From VAZQ01 sp963753575 (lineage in GTDB: Bacteria > Pseudomonadota > Alphaproteobacteria > Rhizobiales > Xanthobacteraceae): 64,000 nt of DNA. Of this stretch, positions 9,231 to 17,465 are shown one piece after another; the stretch's first letter is position 1, and the number at the start of each line of letters is the position of its first letter. The DNA lies in assembly GCA_963753575.1 (NCBI GenBank), contig CAVWCR010000005.1, positions 310,001 to 374,000 on the forward strand, in the 5' to 3' direction. The notes under the pieces were generated by a model. That model was not told where the DNA came from and ran no database searches. It saw only the letters and a list, made by a program, of their open reading frames with translations. The position numbers and the translations under genes were made by a program.

Positions 9231-10226
9231 CTACTTGCCGAGAAGCTTCTTGAAGAAGCCCTCGCGTTGGAGCGAATCGAGCGTGGACGTATCGACCAAC
9301 TGCTCGGGCTTCATGCTGGCAGCCTTCGGGCTCTTCTTGGCGATTTCATTGAGCACGAGCTGAAGACCTTTGAGCGAAGGGCGCAGATCGTCCGGGTAAA
9401 TCTTGACATAGGCTTCATAGGCCGCCTTGGCGTTCCCGGCATCCTTGATGTTGAGAGTCTTCTGCGTGAGCGGAATCGCGACCTGCGGTTTGCTCTTGTA
9501 TTCATGCACAGCCGTCGCCATGGCCATCATGAACTTCTTCACCGCCTGGGGATTGTTCTTCAGATAGGCGCGACTGGTGACGTAGGCCGTGTTCGGATAT
9601 TCGCCGGCGAGGTCGGTCACGTCGACTAGCACATGGAAGCCCTGGCGGACGAGATCGGCCGTGTCGGGATATTGTTCCACGGTGGCGGCAACCTGACCGC
9701 TCATGACCGCGGCGATGCGGGTCGACGGTCCGCCAAGCTGGAGCACCTTGACGTCATTGCGGGTGAGCTTGAAATGGGCGAGAGCGAAATCCACCGCGGT
9801 ATCGGTGGAGGAGCCATACCGGCTGATCGCGATTGCCTGACCCTTGAGCTGCGCCGCGGTGGTGATCGACTTCCGGACCACGAGTTGGAACGGCAGCTTG
9901 TTCGAAATGCCGCCAATAATCACGACATCGGCGCCTGCAACCGCGGCCGAAGCCGCGGGTGTGTAGCCGTTCTGCGCGAGGTCGACCGACCCGCCGACCA
10001 CGGCTGTCGTCAGCGTGGAACCGCCAGCGACGTAGTGGGGTTCCGCATCGAGCCCGAACTTCTTAAAGATGCCCTGCTTGTCGGCGTAGATCAGCGGGCC
10101 CGACGTCATCGAGAAGCCATCATAGGCCACGCACACCTTGGTCAGCTGTTGGGCGGTCGCCGCGGTCGTCACAAGGCTGGACAAGGCAAACGCAAGTGTC
10201 GCAAACGCAAGTGTCAGGCATTTCAT
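9231..10226 (-). CDS. ABC transporter substrate-binding protein, NMT1/SsuA type
   Basis: This 331-residue periplasmic protein has signal peptide LVTTAATAQ followed by LTKVCVAYDGFSM and the type 2 binding-protein features GSVDLAQNGYTP, LKGQAIAISRYGSSTD and EQYPDTADLVRQG. The ATG at 10226 is preferred to one at 10250 because GGGAGCG precedes it. The signal-peptide region contains a direct duplication of CGCAAACGCAAGTGT (10183-10215), which accounts for the repeated LAFATLAFA residues. It is the first gene of an SsuACB-like operon. The ligand is unknown. Confidence 0.9.
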   Translation of the reverse strand: MKCLTLAFATLAFALSSLVTTAATAQQLTKVCVAYDGFSMTSGPLIYADKQGIFKKFGLDAEPHYVAGGSTLTTAVVGGSVDLAQNGYTPAASAAVAGADVVIIGGISNKLPFQLVVRKSITTAAQLKGQAIAISRYGSSTDTAVDFALAHFKLTRNDVKVLQLGGPSTRIAAVMSGQVAATVEQYPDTADLVRQGFHVLVDVTDLAGEYPNTAYVTSRAYLKNNPQAVKKFMMAMATAVHEYKSKPQVAIPLTQKTLNIKDAGNAKAAYEAYVKIYPDDLRPSLKGLQLVLNEIAKKSPKAASMKPEQLVDTSTLDSLQREGFFKKLLGK

Positions 10227-10250
10227 GGTGGCGCTCCCATCGACTCTCAT

Positions 10251-10873
10251 ACAACTCTGCTCTCACGTCAGCGCCTTCCATGCGTTCCTGATCGACGTTC
10301 CCGAAGCGATTGCGAGGTGACCAACCCCCAAGCGGTATCGGAGGGCTTCCTGAACTCCAGCGCTAAGTCCATTTATTTCTTAGCAGCGCTATTGCTCGGA
10401 AGCGAGAAAAATCAGCCCGCTCAGTTCAGTTGAGCCAAATGATTCTTGATTGTTGTGACACCGGCGCGCTTGCGATTTGGTCACTCGGCGCATCCTTTGT
10501 CGGCAAATCGGTGCCGACAATCCCAGATCTAAAAGGCAGAGGCTTTTCGGTGGGACGCGAGGGCGTCGAATTCACAGCGATCCGGCGGACTGTCGGAGCA
10601 TAAGATTCGGTCCAAGCCGATGACTCAAATCAAAGCCCATGGTTCCAAAGCCCATGGTTCCAAAGCTCGTGGATCCAAAGCCGACAATTCCAAAGCTATT
10701 GGCTCAAATGCAGCGGCGACCCTATTCGCCGGCGCGCCGTCATCGATCCGTTCAAGATATCCGATCTGTCCAAGCTATCGATGTGTCCGAGATGAAGATC
10801 CAAGATGCCTGCGACGGAGCACATTTGGCCCTTCTGCGGACTAAGGCCTGCTCCGCCTTCAGCGGCCTGCGCA
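10251..10873. other. gene-free stretch with hairpin and tandem repeat
   Basis: This 620-base gap lies between the importer operon (start at 10226) and the 3' end of the TAXI gene. I see no convincing gene. It holds a clean inverted repeat, TTGTCGGCA/TGCCGACAA, at 10497-10520 with a six-base loop, which could be an operator or hairpin. It also holds the 15-bp tandem repeat listed separately. A short frame at 10620-10844 is produced by that repeat and looks spurious. Base composition appears less GC-rich than the flanking genes. Confidence 0.6.
10633..10707. repeat. tandem 15-bp repeat, about five units
   Basis: Successive units read AAAGCCCATGGTTCC, AAAGCCCATGGTTCC, AAAGCTCGTGGATCC, AAAGCCGACAATTCC and AAAGCTATTGGCTCA. 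The first two are identical and later ones decay, which suggests growth by slippage at one end. On the plus strand it would encode repeats like KAHGS, but no ribosome-binding site or wider coding signal supports translation. Confidence 0.8.
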
Positions 10874-12043
10874 CTATTTTGTCTTTGCCCATTTCAGGAA
10901 TTCTTCGAACAAAGCGTTCCGCTCCGCCTCTGAGATCGAGTTCGCGCGACCGGCTGGGATGCGGTGCTCCGATAGAAAGGCCTGGAATTCCTCGCGCTTG
11001 GACGACAATACGTGCTGGCGGTTGTTTTTGATCCATTCCTCCGCGCCTGCGAAGCGCTTCCAGCCGGGTATGGTCGCCGCGAGATTTGTCTCTCGCCACT
11101 TCCTGTGGCGTGGAGGTGTTTTGAATTCCTCAAGCCTCGGGAAGAAGGCTTTGACGAAGTTGTCGATGCGCCGGTAGCGGTCGGTGTTCTTTGGCCAGTT
11201 GTAGGCGATCATGACTGTGCCGGTAGCCACGGTCTCGACCGATTGGCCGGGTGCAAAGAGGTTCGGGTAGTCGTCGTGCGAGAGAGATGACGGCAGATAG
11301 TCGCCTACCATCGATTTGTCGTACGGGATCGGCACGATCCGATAGCCATCGCTCGCCTTCAGCGACGCGATCACCGATGAGGGCTTTCCAGCCGTCATCA
11401 CGGTGGCGGCGATCTCGCCGTTCTTCAGCTTCTCCAATCCGTCCTGCTGCCGCATGTTGACCTCTTCGACCCGGACGCCGAAGTGCGCGAACAGGTCGCG
11501 CGCCGTCATCTGGTTGCCGCTGCCGGCGGTATTGAAGTTTACCTTTTTGCCCGCAAGCTGCCGGATCGAGGTGATGTCCGAGCGCGTGATGATCTGCACC
11601 TCTTCATTGCACACCTTGAACAGGTAGACGATTTTCTCGGCTAAATCCGGGATTTCGCCGGACTTGAGGTAATGGCCGTAAATGTTGGTCTGCACGAAGC
11701 CGAGGTCGACGCCGTGCAGGAATCGAACGTCACGCACGTTGTGCAAGGCGCTCTGGCTGATGACCGGCAGAATACGGAAATTGTCGCCGTCGTTGAGCAC
11801 ATTGGCGAGATCGTACCCGAAGGCCGCATAGGTGAGACCAGGCGTCGCCGTGACAAGCCACAGCGTGTTGGAATTCATCCGGTCGGAGATCGATTTCATG
11901 TCGGGGCGCGTCGTGCTCACGCGACCGGTGCCGCCCTGTGCCTGTGCCTGCTGGTAGAAAGCGCCGATGGTGATCATGCCGAGTGCGCAAAGCATCGCAC
12001 TGCCGATGCGCCACGACATCGGTATCTTTGTGCTGTTGATCAT
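10874..12043 (-). CDS. TAXI-family TRAP transporter solute-binding protein
   Basis: This 389-residue exported protein has an N-terminal hydrophobic signal (LCALGMITIGAFYQQAQAQ) and TAXI-type features: LWLVTATPGLTYAAFGYDLA, DLGFVQTNIYGHY, LAGKKVNFNTAGSGNQMTARD and VMTAGKPSSVIAS. TAXI receptors hand organic acids or amino acids to a fused DctQM membrane protein, but no such gene lies in the window, so this is an orphan receptor. The C-terminal EEFLKWAKTK ends at a normal stop. Confidence 0.9.
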   Translation of the reverse strand: MINSTKIPMSWRIGSAMLCALGMITIGAFYQQAQAQGGTGRVSTTRPDMKSISDRMNSNTLWLVTATPGLTYAAFGYDLANVLNDGDNFRILPVISQSALHNVRDVRFLHGVDLGFVQTNIYGHYLKSGEIPDLAEKIVYLFKVCNEEVQIITRSDITSIRQLAGKKVNFNTAGSGNQMTARDLFAHFGVRVEEVNMRQQDGLEKLKNGEIAATVMTAGKPSSVIASLKASDGYRIVPIPYDKSMVGDYLPSSLSHDDYPNLFAPGQSVETVATGTVMIAYNWPKNTDRYRRIDNFVKAFFPRLEEFKTPPRHRKWRETNLAATIPGWKRFAGAEEWIKNNRQHVLSSKREEFQAFLSEHRIPAGRANSISEAERNALFEEFLKWAKTK

Positions 12044-12520
12044 GGTTGGCCCATCCCCTGGTTACGCAAATCAAACTTGCCGAGCATTCGATACGTCGCT
12101 CTTCAATTGGCTCTTCAATTTCCAATTGGCGATACACATCGGAATGGAAGCGATAGACATCGCTGCGCAAGGGGCCGGCTCGTTGTGCAGCGTGCTGACG
12201 CCTCGTGTCGGATGAAACCAAAGAAGTCAGCACCGTTAGGCGTATTTGTGGCGAACCATATCTGCTGCACGCTTATAGATTGAGCGAACGCTGTCGCGAA
12301 TGAGGCATAAGAAGCAAAGATCGAATCAAAGACACACGCGACGTCGACACAATGATCGCGATCGTCATGTGAATTACAAAATAGCGCGAGCACTCGGTAG
12401 TATGTTCATCTGATGACGCTATGCCCTGAGCCAATCCCGGATCGGTTGAATGCGATAGCTTTCGTTTTTCTGATGAAGCGCATGTTCGTTGTGAACGACA
12501 TCGCTGGGGCGAGCGCTCGA
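12044..12520. other. gene-free stretch of about 480 bases
   Basis: This gap lies between the start of the TAXI gene (minus strand) and the end of the dehydrogenase gene (minus strand). It is visibly AT-richer than its neighbours. It contains the near-direct repeat CAATTGGCTCTTCAATT / CCAATTGGCG around 12103-12130, which may belong to the TAXI promoter. Small frames here lack ribosome-binding sites and family signatures, and I call no gene. Confidence 0.5.
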
Positions 12521-13333
12521 TCACGACGTCAGGGCCTTCATGCGCTCCTGATTGAGATGCTTGACCAGCTGGTCGACCAGGCCAGCGAGCGGCATCGGCA
12601 TCTTGGCGGCTTGCGCAAGGTCGAGCGCCACGTCCATGTCTTTCTCGGCCCACTTGCCGGTGCTCTTGCCCCAGCGCGAGAGTGACCAGTTGGCGCCGCT
12701 GCCGTGGCCGAGCGCCTCGATCAGCCGCGGAACGTCGACGCCGAGCTTCTTGGCGAAGGTGAGACACTCGAAATTCGCCACCATGCAGGACCACAGCAGC
12801 ATGTTGTTGATGCTCTTGGTGATCTGACCGGCGCCGACGTCGCCGACGTGCAGCACCTGCTTGCTGAAGGCCGCAATCGCCGGCCGCGCCTTGGCGACCG
12901 AGGCATCGTCGCCGCCCACGTAGGCGACGACCTGGCCGTTGTCCATCGCCTCTTGGCCCAGCACCAGCGGCACGTCGACGATGCCAATCCCTTTGGGCGA
13001 GGCGAGCTTCGCAAGTTCGCGGCAGGTCTCGGGCGAACAGGAGCTGGCGATACAGATCACCGACCCGCGCGCCAGCACGTCGAGCAGGCCCGAGCGCTCG
13101 ATGACGTCGTGGATCTGCTTGTCGTTCGCCACCATGACGAAGACAACTTCGGCATTCTTCCCTGCCTCGGTTACCGATCCGCAGATGTGCATGCCGTGGC
13201 TTGCGGCTTTCTTGGCGGCGTCGGCGCTGATGTCGTAGCCCATGACCTCGAAGCCGTGCTTGACCATGTGGCGGCCCATCTGGAGCCCCATGGCGCCGAG
13301 CCCAATCATCGCCGTGCGTTTCACGTCTGCCAT
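12521..13333 (-). CDS. NAD(P)-dependent beta-hydroxyacid dehydrogenase
   Basis: This 270-residue member of the 3-hydroxyisobutyrate/tartronate-semialdehyde dehydrogenase family oxidises or reduces small beta-hydroxyacids in the cytoplasm. It has an N-terminal Rossmann motif (MIGLGAMGLQMGRHM) and the family catalytic-Lys segment GAGQITKSINNML near residue 170. It is slightly short for the family (usually about 290-300). GGGAG precedes the ATG. It starts 15 bases after the hydantoinase B-like gene and is the last gene of the minus-strand group at 12.5-20.5 kb, so it may process a hydroxyacid or semialdehyde made by that pathway. Confidence 0.88.
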   Translation of the reverse strand: MADVKRTAMIGLGAMGLQMGRHMVKHGFEVMGYDISADAAKKAASHGMHICGSVTEAGKNAEVVFVMVANDKQIHDVIERSGLLDVLARGSVICIASSCSPETCRELAKLASPKGIGIVDVPLVLGQEAMDNGQVVAYVGGDDASVAKARPAIAAFSKQVLHVGDVGAGQITKSINNMLLWSCMVANFECLTFAKKLGVDVPRLIEALGHGSGANWSLSRWGKSTGKWAEKDMDVALDLAQAAKMPMPLAGLVDQLVKHLNQERMKALTS

Positions 13334-13348
13334 CTTGAAACTCCCTGA

Positions 13349-15091
13349 CTATCGCTTGTCTGACTTGAGTGTTGCGCGCCGTGCGTCGGTCGCAGCCTGA
13401 TCGACCGTCCAGGCCGCGCCATCGCGCCGAAGCACCACGCCGTAATCGCGTTCGGCCGCCTCCGGCGAGACGTTGCCGTCACGCACGTCGAGGAGCACAC
13501 GCTCGGCCTCGCGCGCGAGCGGATCGCCGTAGCCGCCGCCGCCCGGGGTATCAAGCCGGAAGATGTCGCCGGCCTTGAGCGGATAGTCGGCGTAGCGTGT
13601 GGGCAGGCGCTTGGCGTCCTTGCGGTCCGGATTGATCCAGATGTCGCCGGTGCGGCCGGTCTTGCCGCCGGCGCAGCCATTCGGCGGGATGACGTGCTTC
13701 ATCGAGCGGATCGAGAAGCGCGCGTCTTCGAGATTGAGATATTCGCGGCGGATGCCGAGCCCGCCGCGGAAGCGGCCGGCGCCGCCGGAGTCCTTGATCA
13801 GCTCGAAGCGAGCCAGCCTTGTCGGGAATTCACTTTCGATGATCTCGATCGGCGCGATCATGGCGTTGCTCTGGTTGACCGTGATGCCGGAAGCGCCGTC
13901 CTTGCTGGCGCGGGCGCCGGCGCCACCCGCAATAATCTCATATTGCACGTAGCCCTTGCCGGTATAGGTGCTGCGGCCGCCCAGGATGATGGAACGGCTG
14001 CCGCTGCCGTCGGCGCGCACCTTGTCGGGCACGATGTTGCTCAGCGCATCATAGACGGCGTCGACCAGCGCGTGCACGGTCGGGTTATAGGTGTTGACCG
14101 GCGCCGGGAAGCGCGGATTGAGCACGCTGCCGTCGCGCGCCGTGATGGTGAAGGCGCGCAGCAATCCCTGGCTCACGAAGGTGTGCGGATCGATCAGCGA
14201 GATCAGGCAGTAGGCGCAGGCCGCCTGCACCAGCGGCGGGCGGACGTTGGCGGGCCCCTTCGTCTGGTCGGCCGAGCCGCTAAAGTCGAAATGGATGTGG
14301 TCGCCCTTCTTTTCGACCACGACGTGGATGCGCACCGGCTTCTCAAGATCGATCCCATCATCGTCGACGAAGCGCTCGGCCTCGAAGCGGCCGTCCTTCC
14401 ACTCCGCGAAAGTCTTGCGCAGCTTTCCTTCCGAGATATCGAACAGCCGGTCGAAACAGGCCAGCACTTTCTGCTTGCCGTATTTCGCCGCGAGCTCGTT
14501 AAGGCGCCGCTCGCCGAGCCGGTCGGCGCCAAGTTGCCCGCGGATGTCGCCCAGCACGAGCTCGGGCGTGCGGCTGTTGGCGCCGATGATGCGGTCGATG
14601 TCGCCAATCGGCTTGAAGCCGCGCTGGTAGCGCACCGCGGGCAGATGGAGCCCTTCGTTGAAAGTCTCGCGCGCCTGGCCCGAGCAGCTTCCCGGCACCG
14701 GCCCGCCGATGTCGCTCTTATGCGCGATCGAGCCGCAGAAGCCGAACAGCGCGCCGTCGCAAAACACCGGGCTGATCACGCACATGTCGGGCGCATGCGG
14801 GCTGCCGCCTTCGTAGGGATGATTGATGAGAAACGCATCGCCTTCCGCGATGGTGTCGCCGAACTCCGCGATGATCGCGCCGCAGCAGGCCGGGAAGGCG
14901 CCGATGTGCAGCGGTAACACCACGTGCTGCGCCACCACTTCCCCTTTTGCATTCATCAGCGCGCAGCTTGCGTCCTGCGATTCACGCACGATGGTGGAGA
15001 AGCCGGTGCGGAACAGCGAGTTCTGCATCTCCTGCACGATGCCGGAGAGGCTTGCCTTGACGACTTCGAGATCGACGGCGTCGATGTGCAT
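13349..15091 (-). CDS. hydantoinase B / oxoprolinase beta-subunit family protein
   Basis: This 580-residue protein is the HyuB-type partner of the adjacent HyuA-type ATPase. Together they hydrolyse cyclic amides (hydantoins, 5-oxoproline) or act on acetone/acetophenone-like substrates at the cost of ATP. Typical blocks are GDAFLINHPYEGGSPHAPDM, GSIAHKSDIGG, DFSGSADQTKGPANVRPP, SGGAGRFRGGLGIRREY and the C-terminal LDTPGGGGYGDP. The ATG at 15091 is chosen because GGAGGTG sits upstream. The frame stays open further upstream, but that extension only translates an intergenic palindrome. About 165 bases containing this repeat separate it from HyuA. Confidence 0.9.
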   Translation of the reverse strand: MHIDAVDLEVVKASLSGIVQEMQNSLFRTGFSTIVRESQDASCALMNAKGEVVAQHVVLPLHIGAFPACCGAIIAEFGDTIAEGDAFLINHPYEGGSPHAPDMCVISPVFCDGALFGFCGSIAHKSDIGGPVPGSCSGQARETFNEGLHLPAVRYQRGFKPIGDIDRIIGANSRTPELVLGDIRGQLGADRLGERRLNELAAKYGKQKVLACFDRLFDISEGKLRKTFAEWKDGRFEAERFVDDDGIDLEKPVRIHVVVEKKGDHIHFDFSGSADQTKGPANVRPPLVQAACAYCLISLIDPHTFVSQGLLRAFTITARDGSVLNPRFPAPVNTYNPTVHALVDAVYDALSNIVPDKVRADGSGSRSIILGGRSTYTGKGYVQYEIIAGGAGARASKDGASGITVNQSNAMIAPIEIIESEFPTRLARFELIKDSGGAGRFRGGLGIRREYLNLEDARFSIRSMKHVIPPNGCAGGKTGRTGDIWINPDRKDAKRLPTRYADYPLKAGDIFRLDTPGGGGYGDPLAREAERVLLDVRDGNVSPEAAERDYGVVLRRDGAAWTVDQAATDARRATLKSDKR

Positions 15092-15122
15092 CAGGTGCAC
15101 CTCCGGCGCAGCATAAGCCGCT

Positions 15123-15231
15123 GTCGTCCCCACGAAAGCGGGGACCCATAACCATCGGCGTGCGGATGAATCACAGACCGTGCCACATTGCAGCGACACG
15201 GCGTATGGGTCCCCGCCTGCGCGGGGACGAC
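15123..15231. repeat. palindromic repeat R3, copy a
   Basis: The ends are GTCGTCCCCACGAAAGCGGGGACCCA and its near complement ending GCGGGGACGAC, written here only as ends. The internal segment CCATTGCAGCG...ACACGGCGTATGGG matches, in reverse orientation, copy b at 39472. It separates the HyuB-like and HyuA-like genes. Confidence 0.8.
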
Positions 15232-15257
15232 ACCGAGCGTGTTGCGGGGGCCTTGCA

Positions 15258-17306
15258 TCACTTCTCCCCCGTCACGATCAAGTTCTTCCATTCGTCCACG
15301 CGCGCGACCTGGCCTGGGCAGATCACCGTGGTGCAGTCGAACTGGTCGAGAATTGCGGGACCCGCGACCGTGAGCCCGACGTCGAGCTTGTCGCGCTGGT
15401 AGACCGGGCAATCGATCGCCTTGCCGTCGAAGCGGGCATGGCGCGTCTCGCGCAAGGCGTCCGAGAGCGTTGCGCCGGTCGGCTTAAAGCGCGGCATCTC
15501 GACCGATGGCACGTGGCCGACGCCGCGCACCCGATAGGACACGATCTCGACCGGCTCCTCGGGCGCGCTATGACCGAACATGGTCTTGTGCTGCTCGTCG
15601 AAGGCGCGGCGCAGCGCGGCGAGGTCGGCGTCGCCGCACGGCATCGTGATTTCGTAGCCCTGGCCCGCATAGCGCATGTCGAGCGCGTGCTGGATCGCCA
15701 CGGAGCCTGCCGCGAAACCATCCTCATGCAGTTCCTCGGACGCCATAGCTTCGAGGCGCGTGAACATGGCGTTCACGTCTTCGGGCGTGAGCGCGTCGAT
15801 CGGCGTCATCCTGGACTGAATATAGTCGTGCTTGACGTCCGACATGATCAGACCGATGGCCGAGTAGACGCCAGGGTAGAGCGGCACGATCATGCCGGCC
15901 ATGCCGAGGTCGCGCGCCATGCGGCCGGCGTGCACCGGGCCGGCGCCGCCGAACGCGAGCAGCATGAAGTCGCGCAGGTCATGGCCGCGCATGGTGGAGA
16001 TCGCCTTGATCGCCTCTTCCATCTTCACGTCGATGATACGCACGATGCCTTCGGCCGCTTCCTCGACGCCCATGCCGAGCGGCTTGGCGATCTTGTTCTC
16101 GACCGCATTCCACGCCTTCTTGGCGTCGAGCCGCATGCGGCCGCCGAGAAAGTTCTCGGCTGAGAGATGCCCCATCACCAGATTGCAGTCGGTGATGGTC
16201 GGCATCTCGCCGCCGCGGCTGTAGCAGGCCGGTCCCGGCATCGCGCCCGCCGAATCCGGCCCGACCTGCAGCACGCCGAAGCGATCAACGCGGGCGATCG
16301 TGCCGCCGCCGGCGCTCACCGTGTTGATGTCCATCATCGGCACCGCGAGGTCGCGGCCTTCGATCTTGCCGCGGCTGGCGACCGATGGCTCGCCGTCCTT
16401 GATCAGCGCGACGTCGCAGGAGGTGCCGCCCATGTCGAAGGTGATGATGTTCTGGCATTGGGTCATGCGGCATGCGTAGGCGCCGGCGGTGACGCCGCCG
16501 GCCGGGCCTGACAGCACCGTCGTGACCGCCTTGCGCGCCGCCGTCGCAAAGGTTGCCATGCCGCCGTTCGACTGCATGATGTATTTCTGCCGCGTGGTGA
16601 GGCCGGCGGTGTTCAGGCGGTGGTCGAGCTGCGCAATGTAACGCGCCAGGATCGGCTGCAGATAGGCGTTGATGACGGTCGTGCTCAGCCGGTAGTACTC
16701 GCGGATCTGCGGCACGATGTCGGAGGAGAGCGAGACGCTTAAACCCGGCATCTCCTCCAGCACGATCTCGCGCACGCGAACCTCGTGCTCGGGATGGAGA
16801 AACGAAAACAGGAGACAGACCGAAAGCGACTCGATCCCTTCGGCCTTGAGCGCACGCACCGTCTCCCGCAGCGCGGTCTCGTCGAGCGGACGCAGCACCT
16901 GGCCGCGAAAATCGACCCGCTCTTTGACTCCCCCGGTCAAGCTCTGTGGAACCAGCACGGCCGGCTTGTCGAACATCACGTCGAACAACGCCGCGCCGTA
17001 GGGGCGCGCCTGCTCGCCGACCGGGTAGATGCCGCGAAAGCCTTCGGTCACGAGCAGGGCGGTCTTGACGCCCTTGCCTTCCAGCAGCGCGTTGGTGCCG
17101 ACCGTGGTGCCGTGACAAAAATAGGAGATGTCGCCCGGCTGCACACCCTGCGCGATGAGCGACTCGACGCCGCTGAGGATCGCGCGCGAAGGATCGTCGG
17201 GTGTCGACGGCACCTTGGAGATTGTCACCTCGCCGGTGGCTTCATTGAGATAGACGAAATCTGAAAAGGTTCCGCCGGTATCGACAGTAACGCGGTAGCA
17301 ACTCAT
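15258..17306 (-). CDS. hydantoinase A / oxoprolinase alpha-subunit family ATPase
   Basis: This 682-residue ASKHA-fold ATPase phosphorylates a cyclic amide or ketone substrate for its HyuB partner. The N-terminal phosphate loop is VDTGGTFSDFV. Other landmarks are YFCHGTTVGTNALLEGKG, LSGPAGGVTAGAY, ITFDMGGTSCDVALI, VSAGGGTIARVD, PGPACYSRGG and LLAFGGAGPVHAGRMARDLG. The size is normal for the family. It is encoded between the EutA-like gene and HyuB. Substrate cannot be fixed: oxoprolinase, N-methylhydantoinase and acetone carboxylase subunits share these motifs. Confidence 0.92.
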   Translation of the reverse strand: MSCYRVTVDTGGTFSDFVYLNEATGEVTISKVPSTPDDPSRAILSGVESLIAQGVQPGDISYFCHGTTVGTNALLEGKGVKTALLVTEGFRGIYPVGEQARPYGAALFDVMFDKPAVLVPQSLTGGVKERVDFRGQVLRPLDETALRETVRALKAEGIESLSVCLLFSFLHPEHEVRVREIVLEEMPGLSVSLSSDIVPQIREYYRLSTTVINAYLQPILARYIAQLDHRLNTAGLTTRQKYIMQSNGGMATFATAARKAVTTVLSGPAGGVTAGAYACRMTQCQNIITFDMGGTSCDVALIKDGEPSVASRGKIEGRDLAVPMMDINTVSAGGGTIARVDRFGVLQVGPDSAGAMPGPACYSRGGEMPTITDCNLVMGHLSAENFLGGRMRLDAKKAWNAVENKIAKPLGMGVEEAAEGIVRIIDVKMEEAIKAISTMRGHDLRDFMLLAFGGAGPVHAGRMARDLGMAGMIVPLYPGVYSAIGLIMSDVKHDYIQSRMTPIDALTPEDVNAMFTRLEAMASEELHEDGFAAGSVAIQHALDMRYAGQGYEITMPCGDADLAALRRAFDEQHKTMFGHSAPEEPVEIVSYRVRGVGHVPSVEMPRFKPTGATLSDALRETRHARFDGKAIDCPVYQRDKLDVGLTVAGPAILDQFDCTTVICPGQVARVDEWKNLIVTGEK

Positions 17307-17342
17307 TCTGAACGTCTTTCAGCACACTCCAGTTCGTTCTTT

Positions 17343-17451
17343 GTCATGCCCGCATTTCTCGCGGGCGTCCACGTCTTTCCTCGTCGACACGTCTTTCCTC
17401 GTCGATCGGCGCTCAGATGATGTGAGTGGCCGGGACGAGCTCGGCCATGAC
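17343..17451. repeat. palindromic repeat R3-type, copy g, with internal 18-bp duplication
   Basis: The ends are GTCATGCCCGC...and...TCGGCCATGAC, the form seen again at 58703. Inside, an 18-bp unit CACGTCTTTCCTCGTCGA occurs twice in a row at 17370-17405. It lies between the HyuA-like and EutA-like genes. Confidence 0.7.
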
Positions 17452-17465
17452 GTTGCGACACATTT

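Noticed and set aside
10620..10844. Possible repeat peptide of KAHGS units
   Set aside because: It is explained by the 15-bp tandem repeat; no ribosome-binding site and no coding signal after the repeat.
12115..12393. Small minus-strand frame in the gap before the TAXI gene
   Set aside because: Cys/Phe-rich odd composition, no ribosome-binding site, no recognisable domain.
15091..15199. N-terminal extension of the HyuB-like protein
   Set aside because: The extra residues are a translation of repeat R3; a strong ribosome-binding site supports the start at 15091.
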